DNA from: Micrasema longulum
Taxonomy: Eukaryota > Arthropoda > Insecta > Trichoptera > Brachycentridae
Direction of reading: 5' to 3'
Length of the DNA stretch: 64,000 bases
Assembly: GCA_022494885.1 (NCBI GenBank)
Contig: JAGVSM010002646.1
Span: 1 to 64,000 of the forward strand
The notes under the pieces are model-generated. The model worked only from the letters and a program-made list of their open reading frames with translations, was not told the origin of the DNA and searched no databases. Below are positions 32,161-44,730 of the stretch, piece by piece (within the stretch, counting starts at the first letter, position 1; each line of letters opens with the position of its first letter). A program made the translations under genes and the position numbers.

Positions 32161-33690
32161 AAATCAAATGTGTTTTCTCAATTGGTCTAAGTGTTGTGAT
32201 CTATTATTAATTACTTTCTTAAATATCTTTTCTTTCCACCCTTATTATTCGTGTGAAACGGAAACTCTGGGTAGCCTGATTGTCCTTTGACTGAAATAAT
32301 AATTATACTGATCTCTTTTAATTAATTATATTGACTGACTCGGTTCTCCGCTACAAACAGAAACTGAGTCTCATGTACAATGATAATATTTAGCCTTTCA
32401 TATTTATCTTCTATTAATAATATTAAGCCTCTTTTAGAAAAAAAAAATGGACGCCAAACAAACACCAAATTTTACACAAATCACTTCATAAACCATACTC
32501 CTAATTCAAAACTATGGAGATAACAACACAAATAGAGTCACGTGTTATACATATTCTCGTCACATTTTGTTCTCCTGTTCAGAAATTGTTTTATATATTG
32601 TGTTGTGTACGTAATTGGTGATGTGTTAAGTTTATGTTTTTTTTTATAATAATATCACTGTTTTATATCAAAATAGCTTTTAGTGTACACCTTTAAACTT
32701 AAATAAATCAATTGATACCAATGATATGTTAATAATATTAATCTTAAAAATCTACTAACAACTATTCACATAATATTTTTTTCGGACATTGTTTTTTAAA
32801 ATCTAAAAATAATTCATTTGATTACTATAATTTATATACCTACACTGTATAATATATGTAAATATTCATTTATTATTTACAAAAACCAATACAAGAACGA
32901 ATATTTACTTATATTTATCAATAGTTCTCTAATTTAACGTAGTGACCTATTTTAGCAAACGCTATTAACACTCATTATATAAATCCTTTCGTGTTTCTTT
33001 TCTTTGAGACTACTTATATACCCAGATCTTTTCATTTTCCTTTCAAAGAGGTGAATATAATGAATAGTTGCCTCTTTTTGTGTACAGAACTATGAAGCCG
33101 GTGTTGAGGGTAATAATTATAATTTATCCTTAAAAGAAGATTGGGTTATGCGGTTTACGTGGAATGTTTAATTAACTTTAGCTAAGGGGTATAACGAACT
33201 TTTGCAATAGATTTCTCAGGCCTTTCTTGATATCAAAAGACTTCGATATAGCTGTGTTAATCGTAAGCTTGCGTGTTCAAAGATTTAAAACTAATATACT
33301 CCTAAAAACCGTATAATAAACTTTATCTGCATGGATAAATGTAATTTCATTTCAAATTAGTTTCTGCAGACTGAGTTTTTGTATTAGATTTAAGGATTAT
33401 GCTTTTATTTGGAAATAACATTACGCATTTGTAAGTTTTATATGTGGATTAAATAAGGTATCTAAGTTAAGGTAGATACCTAAGATTAATAAATTAGATA
33501 AAATTTATAAATTCAGCTTAACTGTCAATACAAATCAATACGGCTATACATTTCAATTTTCAGATTATAATATTTATAATGAAAAATTATAATCATTGTT
33601 AACATGATCTGAACTCTAAGGTATACACAATTATATACATCAATGGTTTTGATGGAAAAATTTAACCATTTTGGCTAACCAGTATTACTT
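32161..33690. other. AT-rich stretch, nothing recognised
   Basis: No feature recognised. Confidence 0.45.
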
Positions 33691-33694
33691 TTTT

Positions 33695-34000
33695 ATTTAT
33701 TTGACACTTTATATACATATACAATAAATATACATATAAGGGCGGGCATATTGCCTTAAGGCAATTTCTTCCTACCTACCCAAACCGTTCAGTTTGAGAA
33801 AATTATAAATACATGGACATATTGAATCTTACAATTTTATACAAAAATTAAAAGCAAAGATTAACAAAAATAAATTTATATAAAAGAAAAAATAACACTT
33901 TACTATGAAGAGAGAAGAGGGGATGGGAAGGAAAGAAAAAGGATAAAGGAACAATTTAAATATTTAGATACTGACGTTTCTATCTTAACGTAAATGTACA
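33695..34000 (-). mobile_element. 3' UTR of the N2 LINE with stem-loop
   Basis: Downstream (minus strand) of the coding part at 34001-34645. It carries the perfect palindrome ATTGCCTTAAGGCAAT (33750-33765) next to GGGTAGGTAGGAAG and ends in GTCAAATAAATAAAAAAG. This is the retrotransposon 3' end. Confidence 0.65.
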
Positions 34001-34645
34001 TCATGAAGGGGCGTCTCTAACATTAGTGGGTAGATTATTCCACAATCGAGCGGCTACTACTGTGAAAGAGGAGGCAAAAAAATTAGAACGATGACAGGGT
34101 ATTACAAGGGTTCTCTCGTTACTAGAACGAAGAGATAGTCCGTGTTGTGAAAGAGGTTGGATGAGCTCTCTCAGATAAACAGGCGAAGTGGGATTATTTA
34201 AAATATTGTGAAGAAGTGATATAATGTGAATGTTTCTTCTATGACTGATACTGAGCCAGTGTAGTTGCGTGCGATACTCGGTTATGTGGTCAAATTTGCG
34301 AAGATTAAAGATAAACGAATACAAATATTCTGCAATCGTTCTAACTTATCAAGCAATTCAGAGTTAGCATCTGGATAACATACATCCGCGTAGTCAAGGA
34401 GTGGAAGAAGTAACCTCTGGACTAATGTTTGCTTAACATTAATTGGCAAGAAATTCTGTAATCTTTTAAGTGAGTGCAAACTGCTATAAAGTTTACGACT
34501 AACTTCGTTAACCTGATCGTGCCACTCTAAATGCTTATGAATGATAATACCTAAGTTTTTGACTGAAGTCATGAATGGAATTTCTGTACCATCTATTTTG
34601 AAAAGAGGAAGTGTGGAAAATTCACTTTTGAATACATTTGTTTAC
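34001..34645 (-). pseudogene. N2-family LINE, RT C-terminal region, frameshifted
   Basis: Frame 1 (34640-34282) reads LFKIDGTEIPFMTSVKNLG, IIIHKHLEWHDQVNEVSRKL, LLLPLLDYADVCYPD, LERLQNICIRLSL. Frame 2 (34324-34001) continues RKFDHITEYRTQLHWLSI, SHRRNIHIISLLHNILNN, VVAARLWNNLPTNVRDAPS. The order and motifs (VKNLG, LDYADV, LQN..R, LHWL, ARLWNNLP) are those of CR1/Jockey-group reverse transcriptases after the catalytic palm. A frameshift near 34300 and the missing 5' part make it a dead copy. Confidence 0.8.
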
Positions 34646-35785
34646 TACCAACAAGTACAATTTGTACAATTACTGTGTTTGTATGAATAATATGTCCTGG
34701 CCTATTATGCTGTCTTCTACATATTTGTTTATTTTCACACAGTTTTTATAAAGACTTTTATATTTTAGAGCTTAGGTGTAAAAAAAAATTGAGAGTTTCT
34801 GAGGTGGGAACCACACTCTAGCTAAAATGTTAAAATGTGACTTTAAAAAGATGTATCATGCCATTATGATTGTCATGGTAGTGTTTATAAAACAGTTTCA
34901 TAATATTTTAAGATTTCTGCAAAATTCATGCATTTCTCATCAAATACTGTTGCGAAAGGATACTATATGGCATCGCAGTGCTCTCTCTGGCACACGTTGA
35001 ACAACACTATTCGAAAATCTCACTATGTGTTAGCGCAGTGGTAGGCGGAGAGTAACAATGCACGTAAAATGTAAAGCATGAAATCGTGCGTGTTCGTAGA
35101 TATTAAAATCTTCAATCTAATATGTAAAAAGGAAGTTAGGACCATAAATGTTGTATTCATCGATTTACCAGGGTCGCATTCGAGGATATTGCATTTACAA
35201 AAAAATGGAAAGATCTTGTTTTCCTTAGTATATATTTTTTTTTGTTTTTGAATGTTTACAAAGAGCAATTATTTTTTGTGGATCTCAATCAGATTATTTC
35301 TTTAAACTTTTTATTATTTTTACTCATTTATTTATTTTTACTGGGTTTTCGTTACTAACTAAATAATATTAAATTCAAAACAATTTTAAAAATCGTATTC
35401 GTACATAAGTACACCCTTCTGTTGATGAGAAGACCGGAGTTTGACGTTTGCAAAAAGAATGCAATATTTGGAAAAGTATTTTTTTTATGTTTTGGGATTC
35501 AACCATAAACAAATGCTTAGGTACCTACTTTGATTTAATATTTGAATATTAAAAATTTAAGTTTTGGAATTTAATCACAAATAAGTATCGAAGTACTTTT
35601 CCAAGGTAATAAATAGCAGGCAGTCCAACGTTTGAGCAGGACAACGTCTTTCGGCTCCACTAGTTATGTATAAGATTCACTTTACTAACTCAAATTATAT
35701 GTTTTGCCTAATAGATAGAAATTTCACTTCTTTTAAGATATTTTTATGTTGATGGTATTCGAATATGAAAATAACGGGTTTTTCT
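34646..35785. other. AT-rich stretch, nothing recognised
   Basis: No feature recognised. If the Dpr gene continues on the minus strand, this would be intron following its exon. Confidence 0.4.
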
Positions 35786-35788
35786 TAC

Positions 35789-35955
35789 CGTTCGGTTTCC
35801 CATATGTTTGACTCTGCAATGCAGCACTGTTGATTGGCCAACAATAGCTGTGACGTTGCGCGGTGAAACATCATCAAAGAAGGGTTTCTCTGGAAGAAGC
35901 GGAAATCTCTGGCGTGATTGAAGCTCTGAAGATAACCCTGTGAGGCTCGCAGGCC
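35789..35955 (-). CDS. Internal exon of a Dpr-family immunoglobulin-domain gene (partial)
   Basis: The exon reads KPFFDDVSPRNVTAIVGQST, then VLHCRVKHMGNRT. This is the start of the first Ig domain of Dpr (defective proboscis extension response) proteins, insect neuronal surface receptors that bind DIP partners. PRNVTA-VGQ is strand A-B, and the C in LHCRV is the first disulphide cysteine. Family members continue VSWIR in the next exon. The splice sites fit: the minus-strand acceptor TTTTTTGTATTTTCAG is just upstream (35956 onward), and the exon ends ACG before donor GTAAGA (35788-35783), giving phase 1 entry and phase 0 exit. N-terminal residues (PASLTGLSSELQSRQRFPLL) look like the usual variable linker. 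No other exon was found, implying long introns. I cannot tell which Dpr paralogue it is. Confidence 0.85.
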
Positions 35956-36124
35956 CTGAAAATACAAAAAAATACATGATCGTAAAGTTCTGAAAATCTA
36001 ATGAGGTTTATTTATTCACACGCCCGTAGCGACATCTTTCCCTTTTCACAATTACAAAAAAAATGTAATATATATGAACAATAGTCCAACTCGTTAGCGT
36101 CCACGTCACGAACCCGGGCAATGG

Positions 36125-36142
36125 GATCACACTCGTGTGATC
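36125..36142. other. Perfect 8 bp palindromic stem-loop
   Basis: GATCACAC, TC, GTGTGATC. Function unknown; it lies just upstream of a doubtful exon. Confidence 0.6.
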
Positions 36143-36183
36143 ACAGCAGATAACAAGAAGATGAAAGGCGACTTTTTTCACAG

Positions 36184-36399
36184 GCGACCAAAACCAAAAT
36201 CAACCAGCTAAGGGAAGGTAACCCAGACAGAAAATCCACCAGAAAAGGCAACAAGAAACCACTCTGGTCATCTTTTCCCAGGAATCACTACGGCAAGTAC
36301 ATCAATAAGCAGTCGTCCTGGCTGCGAAATGTAAAATTGGCGCAGGACAGATACATATGCTTTCGCTGTCGTGATCGCCAATGTCGAGGGGCCCGGTAA
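36184..36399 (+). CDS. Doubtful small exon, basic protein with cysteines
   Basis: After a good 3' splice site (CTTTTTTCACAG, ending 36183) a 71-codon frame stays open: ATKTKINQLREGNPDRK, then PLWSSFPRNHYGKYINKQSS, WLRNVKLAQDRYICFRCRDR, QCRGAR, stop TAA at 36397-36399. A donor-like GTAAGG overlaps the end (36396). It is rich in K and R, with C-x2-C-x4-C near the end. This is distantly FLYWCH-like, but the key tryptophan is misplaced. Parts of the minus-strand frames are open as well, so coding on the plus strand is unproven. It could instead be transposon sequence. Confidence 0.25.
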   Translation, partial: ATKTKINQLREGNPDRKSTRKGNKKPLWSSFPRNHYGKYINKQSSWLRNVKLAQDRYICFRCRDRQCRGAR

Positions 36400-38655
36400 G
36401 GCACTAGAAGAATATATAGACAATTGTGAAGTAAAAACATCGTCGTTGTTAAGGTAAAAGTTACTAACCCAAAAAACATAATTTTGAGAAATCGCAATTC
36501 GAAAGTTTGAAGAAAACGGAAAAATTAGATTTTTATTTAAAAAGACAAATAAAATAAAATAAATAAGAGTAAGTGAAAGGAAGGAAATATTTAGGATTTT
36601 TTCTAATGTATTGGTTAATTTTTATCCAAAAAATATTAAGTAACATGTTTTTTTAAATGTTTTAATAAATAATTTTTCTATATATAATTCAGTTTTCAAC
36701 ATTTTGGATAACTTCACTTTAAAGTTTAGTTTACCGGTGTAAAAAAAAAAAAAAAATGTTTTATTTGAATCCTACTATGCCTTATATTATAAACATAATA
36801 TAATGTATGTATTATGTCTTAATATTGTATTATGTTAACTATGTAACTTTATTTTTAAATTTTAAAAATATTTTTTTTTTATATTAGAAAAAATGTTAAT
36901 TATGTTTAATGTGTAACTTTTTCTTATTATATAGTATGTATAATGTAAAGCCCCATGGGCGTCAAAGAAAAGAAAAAGAAAAATATAAAATAATGTCACA
37001 TAGTGAAAACAAATAATTAGGACTTACGTAATTTTTTTCTCACTAAGTTACCTTGGTGACGTTTAGTTGAACATCTAGAAGTCTTTAAAGAACATAATTT
37101 CACGCTTTGAATGGTATATTTAACTCAAAACTGGCATTTTTATTTTTAGTGGCCCTTTGTCTGAACGGCGAAAATATTAATATACCTATTGTTACGATTT
37201 TTTATTTTATTTCACTTAATGGCTGGAAAACAGAGTAAATTATTTTTACCTAACCCCGGTGTGGTTTTGATATCATATGAAAAAGGCTTGATTTGTATGT
37301 CTCTATTTTTTTTCAAAATTTTTTTCATAACATTATTTCATTAATTATATGATTATTTAAACAAATTTTGAAACAATTATTATAAAATAGTAAATTATAC
37401 AATATATTTGTTTTTTAATATCGGTATTTAAAAATACGTCATCTTTTGTTAAATATAATATGACGTAACATCACCATCTCCAGAGAATTGAAATAAAAAT
37501 CATTACAAAAGATCACTATTTACATCATGATTTGCCTATCTGCACTCAGCGGTGCATAAATTACTGCATTTTAAATAAAATGAGAGGGTGTCTTGATCAT
37601 TGCTCATTAGTCTCACACTTCAGATTTAACCCAGAGGCTATGAAATATTAAAGGGCAAAATATTCAGCAGAGGTTAATTTATTTATAAGTTTATATAGTC
37701 GTTAATTATATTTATAACTTATCAGCATTAAAGTAGATATCACACAGTGTGCAAGAGCATTTAATGACAAGGTAATGACACGTAATAAGCTGAATAATAT
37801 ACCAAGACTTCTTTATTATATAGTCTAAGAACTTATCCGCCTAATAAAAGCTAATTTAATGACATGTCTCCAGATAAGTATGAGAAGATTCATTTTAATC
37901 TTCTCGATAAGAAAATGCTTAGCAACAATGTAACAAAAAAATGTGTTTTTCAGTGTTCTTAAGTTTTAAAACTTTAAAAAAAAAATGTAATTATATATTT
38001 AGAATTTATTTTATGATTGAAATTCTTTATTAATTACACGATACATTTTCCTATGTTAATGTTAAGCGGTGTCCTAAAAAAGCATAAACATAAAGTTTTC
38101 TCCTCGAAGTTTCCGAGTAAAATATATTTTATTCGGGAAAGCACTAAATTCACTAGTAAATGTACCAACATACACGGATCCTCTATTCTGTAAAATACAC
38201 CAAAACCCTCCAAACCGAAAATAATGACCACAAACGGAATAAAGAGACCCGGAAGACTTGCATAAAGACCGGAACGAGAGAAAGAAAAAGAAGGAATGAT
38301 GGACCGGAAATACGGAAGGAGGAGACCGGAAGTAGAGACGCAGTACGAATGTTATTCGCCGGACAGTGAATGCAATTTTATAAAATTACTAACCAACCGT
38401 GATATTGCAGAACGCCTCATTAAATATTTGAATGATTATATTTAAATTTCGTTGAAATCTGCAAAAGTGCAGCATATTTTTCAAGTATCATTTTTTATTT
38501 ATTTTCAAAATACATCACTTTTCATCATAAGGTGTTTTGAAACCAATCAGAGACCTGCCTCTTTTTACTCTTAAATGAAAATTACCACCGCATTTTTAAA
38601 TAAGTACAATACAAACATTTTTTTTTTTTTTTTTGAATGATGCTACTGTTCTGAG
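36400..38655. other. AT-rich stretch, mostly featureless
   Basis: TGTAAAGCCCCATGGGCGTCAAAG, then AAAGAAAAAGAAAAA (36949-36990) looks like a retroposon 3' end. A purine-rich segment at 38220-38345 (repeated GACCGGAA) has an open frame but no known domain. Confidence 0.4.
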
Positions 38656-38659
38656 TACC

Positions 38660-38800
38660 AGATTGAACAAGCACCCTGATCAAGTATTTTTGACTCTATA
38701 GCTACTCAAATCGGGTAGAGATTAGTCCACCTCGTAGTCTACTGATTATTTCGTTTGCCTGTATGCTTTAGGTCCAGGATTCGATTTCCGCAAAGTCAAC
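38660..38800 (+). mobile_element. Composite SINE S2, diverged copy
   Basis: AAGTATTTTTGACTCTATAG, CTACTCAAATCGGG (leader), then CCACCTCGTAGTCTACTG, TTTCGTTTGCCTGTATGC and GGTCCAGGATTCGATTTCC (good B box). Confidence 0.65.
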
Positions 38801-40837
38801 GCCTAACATTGATTAAATTAGTGGTTTTTGGTTGTTATTAAAGTTCGCTTTGGATACGAAGGTGTGGAAATTTAAGGGAGAGACCAATATTTACAATTAC
38901 GAGAGGGGTGGTAACGATGATGAGGAATTTCAACTGCAAATATTGAATAAAGCGTTTATATTTGAAGCACTTACTTAGTGGTTATTATTATTATTATAAC
39001 ATCACACGTACAGAAGAGTTATATATTTATTGGTTCTTTATATATTTACTTTAAGAAAATATTATAACAACATTTAAATAACTATATTGTAATATAAACG
39101 AAGAAATAACAAAACATAAAATAATTAAATATTTTTGAAAAAGTTAAAAAAGAAAAATAAAGACATTAAAAAATACATATATTTAAATATATATGTATAT
39201 ATTAGGAAAACTAATAAATAACACAAATACTATTTTAAAATTGGCAATTAACCGTCTAAAATCCAAAAACTAAAATCACACCAACTCTGAATGAACTTTT
39301 TTTCAAATGACAAAGTATGGCTTATTCTCTGCGATAAAGATGTGCTGTGGCCAATGCTTTACTCCACGAAGCTTAAAGTGCGGATAAAGGAAACACGATG
39401 ATGATAATAGTCCGCAACCTGATATATTTTTTCAACTTTTTGTTGATAAATATTTTTGTTTTTATTTTACACGACTGACCGCCTTTAATTATATGAATAT
39501 AAATGTTAATTTATTTATTTATTTTTATTTGGGGATAAAACAACAGTTTTTACATATATTGTATACAGAAAATAAGAATACATATGAACGAAAATTGTGA
39601 AAACTGTCACCAAAATTTTTCCACAGTGGTGTAAGATATTAATTAAGTACATTATCGGTATCAAAATAAAAGCAATAAACAATTGTTAGGCACTTCGAAG
39701 TTGCAAATAAAATAAAAATACATATATTTATATACATTTATATACATTTATAAAAACAAAGTTAATAGAAACAAGATAAATATAAATTTAAAGAATAAGA
39801 AAAGAAAAAAGTTAAATAAAAATAATGTAAAGGGTACAAAAATATGATAATGAACATACAAATACAAACATAATTATTGACATTGTAAAACTAAATGGGT
39901 GTATTGTCTTTAAATTTTTTTCTATATTTCATATAGGAGAGATGAAAACTGCGTGACCGGAGAGAAAAGTATTATAATAATGACATGCTCTAAAGAAAAA
40001 TTAGTTTTTCCTTGAGTTAGTCCTAATAAATGTTTATATAGAGTTAGTATATATAGAGTTCGTCCTAATATACCTAGAACATTGGTACACGTGTAAATAC
40101 AATTAAAAGAAAATAAATTACATTAAACGATATGTAAACCAAATACAATTGGAGAAAAAATATTCAATGTGCCTATACCGAGAGAAAACTTAATAAAATT
40201 AAATATTTAACTTGACAAGCTAATAAGGGCGTGTAATTTGAGTTTGTGTGTCCGGATGACCTCAGTGGAATTCAAAATTCAAGTCATATGGAATTTGTCT
40301 GAGAGACAAAGGATACGTTGTGTTATTTCCAGTAATTTTTAGGAATCCCTTTAAGTCCCAGGGGCTGTTTGTCCATCATGTTCCACTTCTGAACCGATGC
40401 CAGATTAGGACCTAGATCAAGGATTTAAATATTTGGCAGGATTTTAATTTATGCAAAAAGTATTTATTTCGTTTATATTACGTTTAACATTTTTTTCAAT
40501 GCAGAAAATAAAAATACATCAAATGAATAATGATATTACAATGAAATATATCTAATGTGTATGTTCAAAGTACATACAATAGACACTATTTATAAAATAA
40601 ATTATACGATACAAATTGATAAAGAAGAAAAAATAAAAGAATTTGAGATGAATAAGTCGCTCGAATATCAAAACAATATAAAAATCCCTAAATTCCACAC
40701 AAGTCATGGTTAAAATAGCTTTGTCTTCAAAGGTGTTGAAATTACAAAAATTTCCCCAACGAACTAAAAACTATTTGAACTAATATATCAATAAATCAAT
40801 TCAAAGTAAATCTAAAGTTTTATTTGAATAAACTGTA
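38801..40837. other. AT-rich stretch, mostly featureless
   Basis: GAAGCTTAAAGTGCGGATAAAGGAAACACGATGATGATAAT (39370-39410) looks like a LINE 3' tail ending in GAT repeats. Otherwise no feature recognised. Confidence 0.4.
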
Positions 40838-40858
40838 CTACTACTACTACTACTACCA
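40838..40858 (-). repeat. (TAG)n microsatellite tail of the RTE-like LINE
   Basis: The minus strand reads GGTAGTAGTAGTAGTAGTAG immediately after the stop at 40859. A short tandem-repeat tail is typical of RTE-clade retroposons. Confidence 0.75.
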
Positions 40859-41930
40859 TCACGCCATTTCCCCGTAGGGGTAGGCAGAGAGAATGGACCG
40901 CCACACATGTCTATCCTGGCATACACTCCTAGCCTCTTCCACATTCATACATCTTGTCATACATGCCCTTCGGTTCTGTCTGCTTTTGACATGACCTGAC
41001 TTAAGATTTTGGTTTATCTGATCATGCCACGTCTTCTTTGGTCGTCCTCGTCTAGCGTTGCCGTTCATTTTTGCCATATATACTTGTTTTACCATTCTCT
41101 CGTCGTCCATTCGTTCTAAGTGACCAAACCATCTCAGAGACCCTTTCTTAATCTTATCAATTATACTTGTCTCAGATTTACACTCGCCTGATTTCATCAT
41201 TCGTAACCCTGTCATACATTGATTTCCCACATAGTCGTCTAAGAGATCACATTTCGACCGCGTTCACTCGGCTTTCATCCTTCCTCTGCCAGTTCCATGT
41301 TTCACTTCCATACATAAGTGTTGGGACTAAAACTCCGTGCACTGCCAGTTTAGCTTCGATTGACATATTTTTATTAGAAATTACCGTGCTTAGTGCTCCG
41401 TTCATTTTGTTGCCCGCATTCACTCTTCTTTCAACATCTTTTTCTACTCTTCCATCTCTTGAAAACATGCTTCCCAGGTACACAAATTCTTCTACCTGCT
41501 CGAGACATTCGTTGTTTACATTTATTATGCAGTCAGTAACCTCACTATCCCTTTCAAATACCATCACTTTTGACTTACTTTCGTTCATCGCCAATTCGCT
41601 CTCCAGGCATACATCATACATTCTAGAGACTATTTGCTGCAAATCAGCCTTGCTGATTGCTAACAGAACTGCATCGTCAGCATACAACAAGCAGCTTACT
41701 GAAAATTTTTCCATTTTTGCTCCAATACCCATACATTCTATCTCTTTCATACAGTTGTCCATGTATAGATTAAACAACCATGGTGACATTACACATCCCT
41801 GTTTCACGCCTTTTGAGATCGAAAACCAAGATGTAAATCCCCCATTAACTCTTATACACGCTGAACTCTCCTCATAGAGAGACGATACTGCACGTATAAG
41901 TTTATTGTTTACTCCATACTTTTGCATTTA
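40859..41930 (-). pseudogene. RTE-like LINE reverse transcriptase, longest copy
   Basis: From 41927 downward on the minus strand: MQKYGVNNKLIRAVSSLYEE, RT motif GVKQGCVMSPWLFNLYMDN, catalytic YADDAVLLA, MNESKSKVMVF, VYLGSMFSRDGRVEKDVERR, VLVPTLMYGSETWNWQRK and RVNAVEM, then TGA (41247-41249). The same frame continues SLRRLCGKSMYDR, so a CGA codon probably became TGA. A frame shift near 41180 leads to IDKIKKGSLRWFGHLERMD and the tail ending SAYPYGEMA at 40859. The endonuclease and first RT motifs are missing. This copy cannot retrotranspose; other pieces of the family lie at 7763, 12905 and 49643. Confidence 0.85.
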
Positions 41931-43460
41931 ATTTAAATTAGTATAAACGTATTATTGTTTTTTGTTTTTCTGTTTATAAAAAAATTTAATAAATACATAA
42001 CCATAAAGGTGTAAGTCACTCTCCAAGCACAAGAGTTAGTCTCTTTTTTCGGAGAGTTACAGTTATAACATTTACTAGATGTATAAACGTAAATAGGTGT
42101 TATGCGGGGGTTGTATAAATAATGTGTACTTATAAATAAGTATGTTATAATAAAAACATTAAAAAAGGTACTAAAGATGGTTTATAAATAAAATATGTAC
42201 TTTTACATAAGTACATATCTATGGGTCAAGAACAATCATACACCTAAGTTAATGCTTTACTTTTTAGGAGACAATTTTTTGTGTCTCAAACATTGCGGGA
42301 ATCAAATTTAACATTGCAAGAATGTCGTTTATTTTTTCCATACTTATAGAAATCGGATTATGGCTTATTATCAGAAATACGTAATAAGGTGACAATTCTT
42401 CAATGTGACGTCGTTTAAGACATTAAGTTAGAAAATGTTATTCTTACAGAAAATTTCTTGGTAGCCGATAACTTATATATTTATTTGTGTAATAAATTAC
42501 GTTAAAAAAATTATCCTTTATAACGTTATTTGACTTTTGTGTTTTAAAACACGTGTAAGAAGATAAGCAAATAAATACAAAAATTAAAAGTTCACTCATA
42601 TGATCGTTTCCCCGCACATAGACATATTGTAATCAAAATAAAAAGATAAGAAAATGGTGATTAAATAAAATTTGTAGTTTTACATACATAATAATAAAAA
42701 TATAAGGTCACTTGGATGGTTTGTTTATGAAAAATGATTGGAGCGTGAAAGACTAGTAAAAATATAAACTACAAGAATCATAAAGTTGGACAAAGGCTGC
42801 TGAGAACATCTTCTTAATAATATTTTTTTTATGTGCATAAGTATTTCTCCGCACGATATTTTCCAGTAAGGATTTTTTTTATTTATCTTGAAAAATATTT
42901 TTTCCATTTTTCGTTAAGATATTAGGTATAAAATTCAACAGAATTTCTGTTTTTTTAGTTAAAATAATTTCAAATAATTACTTTCGAATGAAATGAACAA
43001 TTACTAAATGTTCAATCCAAGCAAGTAAGCTTAAAAATAAAAATATTGCGATATAAAACCTAACTTTTCCCCATCACCTGATATTTCCTCGTACTATTCT
43101 TTCCCTTAGGGTGTTCTTCAAAGGCTTTAACGCTAGTGATGTTACTGTACATAATGCGGGTAAATACATTATAACATAACTACCTATTCACCTCCTTACA
43201 CATAACGCTCGCTAAGCTGCTTTGTCTTCAAAAATATAGCTGGGATTCAGTCGTGTTATGATCATCTAGGAAAAAGGACACTCACAAAATAGAAAGCTTT
43301 TAATACAAACAAATTAAAAATTTATTACTATCGTGCTTTCAAACATCATTTGGTTACATTTAAAAATGTTTTAATGTATTTGATTAGTAATAGTTATAAA
43401 ATAAGCTTTATCTCAATGGTTATATAACCATATAAAATAACCAGTGCTGATTAATTATCA
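41931..43460. other. AT-rich stretch, nothing recognised
   Basis: No feature recognised. Confidence 0.45.
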
Positions 43461-43461
43461 T

Positions 43462-43565
43462 AGACCAAACTCTAAGGTGAGGAAAGTTCATTCTAATTTC
43501 AAATGCAGAAAATAACCCGAAGGTGAAGACAATAGAATATACTTTCCTCACCTTAAGGTTTGTCT
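43462..43565. mobile_element. 104 bp fold-back element
   Basis: AGACCAAACTCTAAGGTGAG, GAAAGT at the left and ACTTTCCTCACCTTAAGGTT, TGTCT at the right are inverted repeats of about 26 bp with three differences. The loop is about 50 bp. No clear target duplication. Confidence 0.7.
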
Positions 43566-43689
43566 CTGCATACGGGTATTAGGATCATAATATTATGGTT
43601 TAAATAACACTACATAATATGCTCGCGCCACCTTCCAAAACACCTACTTGTATCGATTAACAGGTCGCTTCTTTAGGAGGTTTAATGTT

Positions 43690-43939
43690 CAGGGCCTCGA
43701 TTAAGATGGAAAGATAAAATTTATCTTCAATTTTATCTACAAAGTAAAATTAAGTTTTCCGTATGAAAAATAGAATATGTTTAAATTATTTTTTTCCAAA
43801 TATGTTCAATTACCGATTACCGAAAAATATATTTTGAATTTTCATACAAATGTGAACAATTTCGTACGAAAATATTGATATTAATTTATACTGTCTCAGT
43901 ATATACCGATGAAGACAGCCGTTCATAATCGCGGCCCTG
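43690..43939. mobile_element. 250 bp MITE with CAGGGCC ends
   Basis: CAGGGCCTCGATTA at the left and TAATCGCGGCCCTG at the right are inverted repeats with one mismatch. The right end (CTGTCTCAGTATATACCGAT, GAAGACAGCCGTTCATAATC) recurs at 62262-62312, showing it is a family. Confidence 0.65.
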
Positions 43940-44059
43940 ATTACAAACTTTCATATTGATGTATCTCTAAACTTCAATACAAAATGACAAAACTCACTTT
44001 ATGCTGGGGTCTTACACTTTCTTCCCATTTTTTAATGAAAAACAAATATTTATGTTTTT

Positions 44060-44222
44060 GTATTATGATTTACTAGAATATTCCAATTTATGGGCTATGT
44101 CCTACCAGTTGTAAATAACAAACTATTAGAAAACTGGGATTAAGTTGAGGTAGAGAAAGGTTCAAACTTCGGACCTCTGATCCATGCGTCTACAATATTA
44201 GTCACGGTACCACAGCTTTGAT
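44060..44222 (-). mobile_element. SINE S1, minus copy
   Basis: On the minus strand the tRNA-like head (GCTGTGGTACCGTGACTAAT, AGAGGTCCGAAGTTTGAACC) is followed by CTCTACCTCAACTTAATCC, AACTGGTAGGACATAGCCC. It shares the 'TACC-CAACTT-ATTCCC ... TTACAACT' body with the copies at 48321 and 60708. Confidence 0.6.
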
Positions 44223-44225
44223 CAA

Positions 44226-44728
44226 ATATTCTTACGATCAGGTTCGCTGAGATCATGTTTTGAACTGGGTACGTCATTTGAATAGTCACACGCGACGAGT
44301 GACGACATGATTGATTTCCATGCATTGCAATGATATAAATAAATAATAAGCAATTACGTGGTTCAAGGATCCACAATTACAAATTGCGATCACTCAAATA
44401 TATTATAAGCAATTGCGTAGCAATACAGATTCACATAAACACTTACTGAGATGGTTAGTTACTCATTGCCGTCTGAAAAAAAATATTGTCACGCACAGTG
44501 AAATCCTAACATTTTGATCAGAGTTCACGAGGGTTCTTTTGAATTATAATATAGCAACCTTTCTAGTAAAATATGGCACAACCAGCATAGGCCGCTTACC
44601 GTTGATGATGCTAGTGGGGAGAATAATTGGATTTCGAGCGAGGTGGATCTTTTCCATGCTGGGATTACCAGTTTTAGACTCTCTAACTCTAACTCTCTAA
44701 CTACGTATGATAATGTGTATGTGGTGGC
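44226..44728. other. Spacer, nothing recognised
   Basis: Short CTCTAACT repeats at 44683-44700; otherwise featureless. Confidence 0.4.
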
Positions 44729-44730
44729 CT

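Noticed and set aside
41167..41877. Plus-strand 236-residue ORF as a gene
   Set aside because: It is the antisense shadow of the RTE-like reverse transcriptase on the minus strand, whose RT motifs are clear.
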